64,000 nt of DNA, from contig JAWPHD010001352.1 of assembly GCA_037043455.1 (NCBI GenBank), positions 186,001-250,000 of the forward strand, in the 5' to 3' direction. This stretch comes from Cyrtodaria siliqua. Its lineage: Eukaryota > Mollusca > Bivalvia > Adapedonta > Hiatellidae. Positions 1 through 8,529 of the stretch are shown in pieces. The notes below the pieces were generated by a model. That model made no database searches. It was given only the letters and a program-made list of their open reading frames with translations, and was not told the DNA's origin. The translations under genes and the position numbers were made by a program. Within the stretch, counting starts at the first letter, position 1. Each line of letters begins with the position of its first letter.

Positions 1-654
1 AGTTGCAGACCTTGAAATTAAAAGCATAATTTCTGATTAAGTATGGATTCTGTCCTGTTCGTATGCCCTTATTATGTTATTTTAATAAGTAAAGTAATTG
101 TTATAGGTTAAAATGTGTTTGTAACTCATTTTTTGCATAATAGGCTTTATTCCATTTTTGACATTAATGGAAGTGTAGTTTACGATTTTACCAATGATCA
201 GTTTTAGACTTTTTAATCCATCGTCGTAATTGAATGCCTATATGTTACTGAAGATCAGATGAAATTGAGTAATGAATTCATCTGTATTTGTAATGTTATT
301 TGTCTGTTAATTGGTTCTATTGCGGTTAGTGGGTGAATTTCATGCAAAGTTTTAGTTCGACAATTTATGTCTGTTCGTCCATGCATTACCTGGATTGACC
401 TTTTGGTTATTGTTTGTTGTCCTCATGTTCAAAAGGAAATAGTCACACAACTTAAAAGGTTGACACAAATATTAATTATCATAACACAATGATTTTTTAC
501 TTTGATTTGTCAGTTTAAATGTTGAAAACATAATGCATTGTTGGCACCACTGTTTGTGTAAGTATTTTCAAATGGCAGGAAATTAAAAAGTTTGTATATC
601 TGGGTTTTTTTTATTGGTATCCAACTGTTCAAGTTTCTATTTATGTTTGTACAG
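1..654. other. no gene seen; AT-rich flank or intron
   Basis: No convincing reading frame or repeat family is visible. The end of the stretch is pyrimidine-rich and finishes in ACAG just before the exon-like block at 655, so the right part is probably intron. Confidence 0.4.
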
Positions 655-791
655 GTGATGGAGACAGGCGAATTTCTTTATGACAAACAAATGGAACAAG
701 AATTCACTAACCCAAAGCAGGTGTGTGTGAATGAAGCATTGGCATCGCCAAAGAAAAAGACTCTGTCTGAGTGCTTGGAAAAGTGCAGAGG
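655..791 (+). CDS. orphan internal exon, unknown protein
   Basis: A 137-nt open block is bounded by a good acceptor (TTTGTACAG before 655) and a strong donor (GG then GTAAGT at 792). Read in phase 0 it encodes about 45 residues, containing METGEFLYDKQMEQEF, then NEALASPKKKT and ending LSECLEKCRG; it exits in phase 2. It is charged and hydrophilic, with no domain I recognise. No partner exon could be identified, so the gene would have to continue outside the window or past the repeats to the right. The alternative is a chance ORF, but good sites on both sides and continuous coding make an exon more likely. Confidence 0.45.
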
Positions 792-919
792 GTAAGTCTT
801 GGATGAGTGACATGGTAATCGAATGATGTCGTATACGTGTACTTGAAATAGCATGTTGATAAGATGTAGGAAATGTTCAATAGTCAATGTTATTTCGCTA
901 TTGACGACACAAGGTGTGA

Positions 920-1075
920 TATTATCTTTACAAGATTGTTAATATCAATAAAAGCTCTGACAAATTAGAAAAAAGCCAGATTGGACCATTTACATATCAG
1001 TTATTGCCCTTGAATTTCTGAAATATGCTATATTTTCGCATAATTAAAACGAAAGAGCCTTCATTTGGAATGATT
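920..1075. repeat. decayed single unit of the Helitron-like core repeat
   Basis: Contains a recognisable but diverged unit of the core repeated at 28.6-29.8 kb: TTGTTAATATCAAT, AAAGCTC, GCCAGATTGGACCA, TTATTGCCCTTGA and ATGCTATATTTT occur in the same order. It lacks both ends of the complete elements, so it is an isolated relic. Confidence 0.6.
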
Positions 1076-1079
1076 TCAG

Positions 1080-3693
1080 TCAAACTTACCACCTACACAT
1101 CTGATCACTTATACCATATGATTGTAGCTTAGACAGTAGCCTTCTGTGTGGAACTTTATCAAAAGCTTTCATAAAATCCATGTATATAGTGTTTATTACA
1201 CCACCACCATCTAGTATCCTTGTCCAGTGATCTAAAACATGGAGTAACTGCAATGTCGTTGATCGACTGCCTATAAAGCCGAATTGCTTGTTACTAAATA
1301 ACTTATGCTTTTGCATGTGATCGACAATCCTTTTTCTCACTAGTTTTTTCCAGTCTTACATATCACACTAGTCAGGCTTACAGGCCTATAATTGGCTGGC
1401 TCAGTCTTTTCCCCCTTTTTAAACAATGCTATTACTTGTCCAATTTTCCAGCTTGCCGGCACCAAGTACGGAAGCTGCTGTTGAAAATATTACTCAATGG
1501 TTTGTCGATGATATTTGCCAGCTCAAATAATACTTTTGGATGAATTCGATCCGGGCCTGGTGATTTTGATGTGTCAAGACGTGTGAGCAACTTGTTCACT
1601 TCCTGCTTGGTGAATGGTGAATGAATGAATGGTGTTTTACGGCACGTCGACACATAAATAGGTCATATTGTGCGCAAAAAAATGATGAAAATGAAGAATT
1701 AATTAAAAATTAATGTAAATATATAAAGATAAAATTATTAAAAAATAAGGGATGATAAGGTGTAATATAAAGTATGTATGAAAATTAACAAATGCCCGTC
1801 AACGGGTATATAAACAAGTATAAATATATAAGAACACATTACAATGATTTATATAGTCTGATCTCTTTGAGGAAATCTAAAACAAGACTAAAATCTACAG
1901 TATCATATAACTCTTTCATAGTATTAACATTGTAGTACCTTTGACGTATAGGATCAAAGTCTACACATTCCAATAAGATGTGTTTGACCGTTAACGGTGC
2001 AAAGCAGGGTATACATTCTGGTAATTGCTCACCTTGTAATAAATATGAATGAGTATAACGTGTATGCCCTATCCTGCACCGGGCTAGTATAACTTCCTCT
2101 CGACGAATGGGTCTAGTAGAAGAACGCCATTCTCCGAGTAACGGTTTAATTGAATGGAGTTTATTGTTAAAGGACAAATCCCAAGCGGTTTGCCAAGAGT
2201 TACGAATATATGTGTTAATACAACTTTTAAAATCAGTATAAGGTAATTTGGTATTAGATATAGGTAAATCTAATGCTGCCTTAGCAGCACTATCAGCTCT
2301 ATCATTACCACGTATTTCATACATGGCTTGGAAGCCAGCAGAAAATAATAACACTATCAATTATAAGAGAATTGTATTTTTCTAAAAGTTGAAGCACAAC
2401 TGGGTTATCATGTTTCATATTACCCAGTGCTTGAAGAGATGAAAGGGAATCAGAAAAGATTACGAAATGGTCATCATCAGATTCCTGAATATAATTTAAG
2501 GCAAGTTCAATTGCCTTAAGTTTAGCTGAAAAGATAGAGGCCTTGTCAGGCAGGCGGCTCTTTATGCTGTGTTTGTGAACAGCTGCTGCAGCTACCTTAT
2601 CTCTATCTTTAGAGCCATCTGTGTAGATATGTTGAAAGTCACTGTATTTCGATATAATTTCATTAAATTTGCTTTGAAAGACAGTAGGGTCTGTACAGGA
2701 TTTGTTATTATTACAAAGATCAAAAATAATTGTTGGAGTTTCCAAAGTCCACGGTGGAATTTGTGGTACTTTGTACTTGGCAATCAAATTTAGGTCGATT
2801 TCAGTGTCTCTTAATTTTGGTTTAATACGAAGACCAAATGGTCGAATGGCCTTCGGTTTTCGATCAAAAAGAGGTTCACAACTAGGATGAAAAACGTTAT
2901 CGAAAGTTGGGTTTGAAGGGTTAGACTTTAATTTAATGGCGTATTGAAGAGCTAATTTGTCTCGTCTATGAGACAGTGATGGTTCATTGGCTTCAACATA
3001 TAGACTTTCGGCTGGTGATGTACGAAAGGCACCTAAGGCGAGTCGTAATCGTGAATCGTCAGATCTATAATCACACATACTGTCCAGATGGACATAGTCT
3101 CCTTCTGGTTCATTGGTAAATACACTACTAATAAATTCTGCCAGGATTTTAGCTTTGTCACTGTCGGACTCTGCAACAACCTTCTTCCCCTCCACCTTTG
3201 TGTAAAGTTCACTAACTCCAGATACAGTCTTGCGTTTGGAGTTCACATATCTCCAGAAAGGTTTACAGTTATTTTTACAGTTAACAGCCAGCTCTTGCTC
3301 ACGCTTTTTTCTCTCTTTCTTAACAATAGCTTTCACCCGATTACGGGCTTTACAATATTCTCTATATTTTGTGCTATCTCTAGTTTCCATATATCTTGTC
3401 CATAGTCTATGTTTCCGCTTAATACACTTCACCACCTCACTTGAGAGTGGTGTTTTGCCTTTCTTATGATTCGGTATACACACGTCCATAGCCAATAAAA
3501 GTCTATCAGAAAAAACATGTTCCATAGTCTCTATATCACTGGCGGCTAGTCTGGTTTCCCAATCAATGTCAAGATTATTTCTCAACTTATTGTAGTGACT
3601 GTCGATAGGGGGCTTATCAAGTCTTTGTGGCTCCGATCCCTGGTGATGTGGGTAGCCGGTGCGTTCCCGCCAACTGCCATGACGTAAGGCCAA
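1080..3693 (-). mobile_element. CR1-like LINE fragment, split by another LINE
   Basis: Minus-strand remains of a non-LTR retrotransposon ORF2. The part at about 3058-3693 encodes the charged linker between endonuclease and reverse transcriptase (SSEVVKCIKRKHRLWTRYM, CKPFWRYVNSKRK, AEFISSVFTNEPEGDY). After an insertion at 1619-3057 the same gene resumes with the start of the RT (SPFTKQEVNKLL, SKSPGPDRIHPKVL). It then shows FGFIGSRSTTLQLL and YMDFMKAFDKVPHRRLL, the RT block 3 to 4 signature of the CR1/L2 group. It stops before the catalytic YADD block, and the endonuclease is missing. Frame changes occur near 1340-1430. Clade assignment is from motif style only. Confidence 0.75.
1619..3057 (-). 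mobile_element. 5'-truncated I/Nimb-type LINE copy with RNase H
   Basis: On the minus strand this encodes the end of ORF2: the post-RT segment (SHRRDKLALQYAIKLKSNP, FGLRIKPKLRDTEIDLNL), then an RNase H domain with IYTDGSK, the helix ELALNYIQ, FSDSLSSLQALG and CWLPSHV, followed after a small disruption by RGNDRADSAAKAAL. Here the usual SAELKAIE glutamate reads SAKLKAIE. The 3' UTR has the conserved stem-loop GCCCGTCAACGGGT near 1793 and ends in GCCGTAAAACACCATTCATT at 1619. It lies inside the CR1-like ORF. An RNase H after the RT is the hallmark of the I superfamily; Nimb is my best guess at clade. Confidence 0.85.
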
Positions 3694-3765
3694 ACAACCT
3701 CTCTGATTGGTCGAGCCTCGAGGGAATCCAGCATTCTGGAAGGCATTGCTAAAGAGACAAGACGT

Positions 3766-3860
3766 CTACAAGTATCCCGACAGAATCCTACATATAACGA
3801 AGATTGACTAACGACCCGAGGGCACAGATATCATGTATAGGTAAGGAATCACTTTAATGG
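3766..3860. repeat. 95-bp direct repeat, copy 1
   Basis: Starts ACGTCTACAAGTATCCCGAC and ends at AAGGAATCACTTTA. It is nearly identical to 6530-6624 in the same orientation. The two copies bracket the gag-like region. It could be a short LTR or part of one, but I see no TG...CA ends, so its nature is open. Confidence 0.8.
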
Positions 3861-4296
3861 GGTCAGAATCGTGATTGTTCCTACGCCCGGAATGTGTTTT
3901 TAGGAGGAAATTCGTGGTTTCCTGGTGCTGTGCATCGCGCGGCACTGGTCCGTGAGATTGCTAATCTCACCGAGGCGGCGCTTTAATAAAAATGTAAATA
4001 AGTGTTCCTGCCTTGCATTGGTGTCTGTTCTTGGAAAAAAGGGGAAAAAAAGAGGTTTTAGTGAGTGCACAAAATGCAGACGCATGCGCAAACATCCAAA
4101 CCGGATGTTTTGATGTAGCTTGTTCCGGTTTATACATCGGAGGCCCTAAGTGTATAACACTCTGGTTTCCTGATGAGACGCATGTCTGGGGGTTTTATAA
4201 GGAAGGTTTCCTTGCTCAGTAGTGATTATTATTAAAAAATAATTGTTTTTACTTTATTTTCATTTTTATATTGCTGTGTTGTGTAATTAATTTATA
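3861..4296. other. leader-like stretch before the gag-like ORF
   Basis: No coding signal that I trust. It lies between the direct repeat and the first ATG (4297) of the gag-like frame and is more GC-rich than the surrounding DNA. It is probably the untranslated leader of the decayed element. Confidence 0.35.
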
Positions 4297-5476
4297 ATGG
4301 GGACCAGTGGAGATGAAGCTAGGGCCCGGCTTAGAGTTAACTTTGCGTCGGCGGATGAGTGAACTCAGATCAAGGGAATAGAGTCCCGGTTGGCGGCCGC
4401 CATTGTTGCAGTGCGAGAGGCACAGGGTAACTTGACACCAACAGTGTGGCAGGCGTTGACGAGGATCCACATGGATATGATGGACTGGGGCGCCCTGGAG
4501 ACTCCTGCCTCTCCAGAGCGGGCAGTAGGGCAAGAAGAGGAATGGGAGGTACAGGAAGACGCTGACACGGTGTATAGGGATGAGGAGACCGGCAGTCTTC
4601 ACAGGGAAGCAAGCCTGGAGGACATGACGCGGGACCTACCCTATACACCGCCTTCACGTAACACTGGATCATGGGAGCGGCGTGCACTTAATCCGTACCA
4701 GTATCCGGCTAGGGGGATATTTCTCAGTCGGAAATTACAGTCCGATGCCCTGGCTGCAGAAATAGACCTCGTGTTGGGGACCGCGGCCTCTGCGCAAAGA
4801 GACATCAAGCCCCCCATGTTAGGGGCCATGGCTCCTGTGCATACGGGTTCACCAGACCCCACTACAGCGGAATTGGAGGTGATGAGGGACATTCTCAAAG
4901 TGAAAGGTGGCCTCGTGGGGGTGAAGGTGGAAGAGGTACAGCCGGCCCAACCAACCACCAAGGCGGGGAAGGTTGTGGCACCGGTTCAGTAAAGTCCAGT
5001 AGCAACCGCTGAGGCCCCTACCACTGAGGGTGTGTCACAAAGTGCGGGGGTAATCCCAAAATCGTCTACCAAGCTCAAACATGTGCGTTATGCCTCTACA
5101 TCGTCTTCGTCATCATCAAGTGATGACGGTGATGATGGGAGCTCTGCAGACGAGAAACATAGAAGCAAAAAGGGCCGTAAATCGCAGGTTTATGGATTTA
5201 GGATGGCGAGTTCCGAGTCCCAGAAAGTCATTATTAAGCCAGAGGGGCAAAAAGCGACGCTCCCCATCGCCGAGGGGTAGAACAGGTGGTTCACCATCGC
5301 GAAATGGTAAAAAGAGTCGCTCACCATCGCCGAACGATTCAGATTCGGATGCTAGCTTGTCAAGGGTAAACCGGAAACACCGTGTATACAAGGTGGGATT
5401 TCCGGCTGCTCATAAACATGGCGGATCTAGGGAATGGGACCCGGTCAAGACCCTCATTATTTTCAATAAAGAATGA
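4297..5476 (+). pseudogene. decayed gag-like ORF with SR-rich tail
   Basis: An ATG at 4297 opens a frame that runs to 4992 with one internal TGA near 4354. After a TAA it continues in the same frame (SQSAGVIPKSSTKLKHVRY, then a serine run SSSSSSSDDGDD). Past about 5200 the sensible reading moves to another frame with repeated SPSPR/KKSRSPSP blocks and ends KHRVYKVGFPAAHKHGG...IIFNKE at 5476. The composition is GC-rich, acidic in the middle, and serine- and arginine-rich at the end, unlike neighbouring DNA. I read it as the N-terminal region of a retroelement structural protein because a capsid-like remnant follows at 6345. An unrelated captured gene is possible. At least two stops and one frameshift make it non-functional. 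Confidence 0.5.
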
Positions 5477-5870
5477 AAAACAAAATTTTGTTTATTGTAT
5501 ATCTATTACGTTTATAATATTATTTTTTGTGATTAAATAATGTTCAGTAGTTATTAATATAAAGATTTTGAATTGAAGTGAATTATTACATCATTTAATC
5601 AAAATTTGAAAACGTATTTATTTATTGTGTTGCTGCATGTTTAAAACGTACTCATTTTGTATCTCACTTAGATTTTTTCTTTACATTTCTGTCACAATTT
5701 GCAAACCAAGAAAATCACTACTGAATAGATGTTGGTCGCACTTTAAAAGCCTACTGTTAATAATCCAATCAATTCGATGTTTGCATAAGGAGTTAACTGT
5801 GTAATTATGTTTATTTACCGACGTATTTTGATCATCTTTAATTAAAAATTAACTGTGTAATTTTGTTTAT
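5477..5870. other. AT-rich spacer, no gene seen
   Basis: Low-complexity AT-rich DNA with no conserved motif that I recognise. It contains two related short segments (GTTAACTGTGTAATTATGTTTA near 5793 style and AACTGTGTAATTTTGTTTA near 5849) that look like a small local duplication. Confidence 0.4.
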
Positions 5871-6320
5871 GTGCCGACGCATCCAATTAAAATTTCTTAT
5901 GATCATCTTTATATAATGGACTTTAAAAGAGAGAAAAAAATGCATACATGCTTGTTTTCTTTACTCAATATTGTTTTGTTTACTCAATGTTTGATAATAA
6001 CCATGATTACATTAACTTTATTTGTCAACGCTTACAATGAAAAAATGGATTACAGAAGCGCGCTACATGATACTGGTAATTACCGCCTTGCAAGGTTCGA
6101 AACTCATTATCTCGTAAATGACGCACTTTGGCGATGTAAATCGGAAGCGAAGAAAACACTGTTCCAAAGTTTCCTGTCAGACACTAAGCGTAAAAAAAAA
6201 ACCGCGTACACTCAATCAAGTGACGGGAAATACTCAGTGGTAGTCAAGGCTAAGGGCACAGCCAAAAAACCAGGCCAACGCAAAAGACCCGTGAACGAGC
6301 GAGCGGAGAAAAGACACTAG
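5871..6320 (+). CDS. unrecognised ORF with basic C-terminus
   Basis: An open frame of about 149 codons. The first 60 residues include a hydrophobic run (LLNIVLFTQCLIITMITLTL) that could be a membrane segment or translated AT-rich noise. The last 90 residues look more protein-like (MDYRSALHDTGNYRLARFE, LVNDALWRCKSEAKKTLFQ) and end in a strongly basic tail (KAKGTAKKPGQRKRPVNERA). The true start may be the internal ATG near 6044. It lies between the gag-like ORF and the capsid-like fragment and may belong to the same element. I do not recognise the family. Confidence 0.3.
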   Translation: MPTHPIKISYDHLYIMDFKREKKMHTCLFSLLNIVLFTQCLIITMITLTLFVNAYNEKMDYRSALHDTGNYRLARFETHYLVNDALWRCKSEAKKTLFQSFLSDTKRKKKTAYTQSSDGKYSVVVKAKGTAKKPGQRKRPVNERAEKRH

Positions 6321-6344
6321 TGAAAATAGTCATGTTAAAGAGAG

Positions 6345-6530
6345 AACAATGTACATATCAACAGGCTGACATCAACTCAGTGGCTGGTTTTTAAGCAGCG
6401 CTTCACCAGTTATGCTATCAGGAAGGGATGGTCCAAATCCCAATGATTGGAGTGCCTGTGCTGGTTCCTGACGGGTAAAGCAGCTGAGTATTGTGCGATC
6501 ATGAAAGAGCGGTATCCTGGATCACTTACG
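6345..6530 (+). pseudogene. Ty3/Gypsy-like gag capsid remnant
   Basis: One frame reads FKQRFTSYAIRKGWSKSQ, a stop, then LECLCWFLTGKAAEYCAIMK and ERYP. The pattern F..RF..YA...GW......L..CL.WFLTGKA.EY.......P is the capsid core typical of Ty3/Gypsy gag proteins in molluscs. It is cut off at 6530 by the second copy of the 95-bp direct repeat. The in-frame TGA and missing flanks show it is dead. No protease, RT or integrase is found nearby. Confidence 0.55.
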
Positions 6531-6624
6531 TCTACAAGTATCCCGACAGAATCCTACATATAACGAAGATTGACTAACGACCCGAGGGCACAGATATCAT
6601 GTATAGGTAAGGAATCACTTTATT
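6530..6624. repeat. 95-bp direct repeat, copy 2
   Basis: Same orientation as 3766-3860 and almost identical from ACGTCTACAAG to GGAATCACTTTA. The near identity contrasts with the decayed ORFs between the copies, which suggests a recent duplication or gene conversion rather than old LTRs. Confidence 0.8.
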
Positions 6625-7598
6625 ATCATAGTCTCCTTTGAAGTACCTGAACTTCCCACTTTGGCAAGTATCTATAGTTGTATGGCATAATTAAAGTTGA
6701 TCACACAATGATAATTGCAAGTTCCTGGAGTGGCTCTACACTTAGCGTAAATGAATGAATGAATGGTGTTTTTGCGACACACGCATATCATCCGACCGTA
6801 GGTAGTGGATAGTATAAGCAGCTTTACAATATATAACATACTGGATATGGATAATAAATAACAAATAAAATAGTTTTATTTATTTAAAAACCTTGTCACT
6901 CAGTATCTATTTATAGAATGATTACGTTTCAATAATAGGATGTTGATACACTGACATTTAATACTATCAATCTGTACAGTATAATATACTGTAACGTGTT
7001 TCGAGCTAAACACAGATTATTGGTTAATGGATTTTTTGAATTCGGAAAACAAGTGGGTGTGGTACATCATATGAATATCTATGCTTTCAAGGATAGTTAA
7101 TTAAAATTCCTTATAACCAAGATATGAAATGGATAATACTTATTGGTTTAACATAAAAATTGGAAATTATAATTGTAAAATAAGATATTTATTCTTCATA
7201 AAGGAACCTTATTTTAGATACCGTCGTTCCTTATATATATTCCAGATATTTCTATAAACTTACCTGAATAATAAAGTCCAAATATCCAAGCAGATGCAAC
7301 CACCATTAAAATCCTTTAAAACTGCATTGGTTTTTAGCAATTTTTATTTCAAATCACCAACCCTCACAGAAATTTGCATTAAATGCAGACTTTCACTTTA
7401 CACAATAAAGTAGTGCTTGGTATGGCGGGCAGTAAGTGACAACAAATCAGTGTTTACAATGTTATTAAAATTTCAGTGTAATTCTTGTATGGACAAGTTC
7501 ATTTTGTGACAGTAAATTGAACAGACCATATGGTTTACAGACAGACATTGACAAGGCATACAGATAGTATTAAAAAACGAAGTACATATTCAATATAC
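6625..7598. other. AT-rich, no gene; weak LINE-tail scrap near 6750
   Basis: No coding signal. At about 6750 AATGAATGAATGGTGTTTTT resembles the minus-strand end of the I/Nimb LINE family, but the following CGACACACGC departs from it, so at most a very short decayed tail is present. Confidence 0.4.
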
Positions 7599-7744
7599 CT
7601 ATAAATCAGTGAATATCAATGCGCCACTGCTTAAGTCTGTTTGGAGATCTGAAACTTCATATGCTGTGTTTTCCTTGTCATAAAGAACTTCATATACAGC
7701 TGCGGGTTCACCGTCTCTACCGTTCTTCACATCGAGTACAGTAC
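7599..7744 (-). CDS. terminal exon, Tudor/chromo-barrel-like segment
   Basis: On the minus strand an acceptor (ATTTTGCAG before 7744) is followed by an open block ending in TAG at 7599. It reads GTVLDVKNGRDGEPAAVYEV, LYDKENTAYEVSDLQTDLSS, GALIFTDL. The pattern G-x-V-x-x-V...Y-x-V-x-Y-D-x-E...Y-x-x-x-x-L resembles small beta-barrel domains (Tudor or chromo-barrel type) that read modified histones or methylated arginine. This is a loose pattern match, not a firm family call. Upstream exons would lie to the right, where the LINE begins about 120 bp away, so the exon may be a stranded fragment. The TAG could also act as the last bases before a GTATAT donor. Confidence 0.4.
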
Positions 7745-7802
7745 CTGCAAAATAAACACAGTCTTCTTCACATGGAGTACTGTACCTGCAAAATAAACAG
7801 CG
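7721..7802. repeat. short tandem duplication of a splice acceptor region
   Basis: About 37 bp, including TCTTCACATCGAGTAC and GTACCTGCAAAATAAACA, is repeated next door with few changes. The duplicated piece contains the minus-strand acceptor of the 7599-7744 exon, giving two candidate acceptors. Confidence 0.7.
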
Positions 7803-7865
7803 CATGCACGAGTGACAATCGCTTTTCATGGTTGAGTTTCTCACTTCTCCATGTTGGTTGGGCAC

Positions 7866-8486
7866 CACAAGTCAAGGTGTATTAAAGAAGAACGTTGTGG
7901 TAAATGTGGCGAGTCTGCATTCAAGCATAACGAACCAGATTGTCCTAACGCCTTCAAATGTACCAACTGCGGTCTAGGACATCACGCAAATTCAAAATTA
8001 TGTGAAAAAAGAAAAAAAGAAAAAGAAATTATAACATTTAAATGTACACAAAACATTCCCTTTCCAGAAGCACGAAAATTGATTGAAGAAAAATATAAAA
8101 TCTCAAATCCGACCTCATACGCATCTATTCTCAAAACAAAAGCAACACACACAGAATGCAGGGATGCAAGTACGCAATACGAACCACAGCCAGAAACTCA
8201 AAATACAAATAATACTTCCTCAGTATCAAATCCAAACAAAAGTCAACAAATACAACTTAACAAACCAAAATTAATTTTTTCACCTAATCAAACTTTTTCA
8301 TTTAAATCGAACACAAATGCGGCAAGCTCCGGCAATGTCAAGAGCTCGTCAATTTCTCAGAATTGGAAAGCGTATTCTTCTACGACTGTGAAGTCTAGTA
8401 ATTCCCCAGTCGTGAAGCCTACTTCCTCGGTTGGAAAGCCTAGTGCTGCTCCAACTAAGAAAGCTAGAAAACTCTTCACGATATAG
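7866..8486 (+). pseudogene. LINE ORF1 C-terminal part with zinc knuckles
   Basis: The frame opens with CIKEERCGKCGESAFKHNEP, giving C-x2-C-x6-H-x4-C, then a second knuckle CTNCGLGHHANSKLC. ORF1 proteins of the I superfamily bind element RNA through such CCHC fingers. The rest is a low-complexity tail rich in Ser, Asn, Thr and Lys, ending near KKARKLFTI at 8486. The N-terminal half is missing, consistent with 5' truncation. Immediately after the stop the sequence switches to ORF2 linker, so the endonuclease has been deleted. Confidence 0.7.
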
Positions 8487-8529
8487 CTGAACAAACTTTT
8501 CCAAAAACCTCGGCAGATCCTTAACGCCC

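Noticed and set aside
4249..4687. Minus-strand ORFs over the gag-like region
   Set aside because: They overlap the better plus-strand frame and reflect its GC-rich codons.
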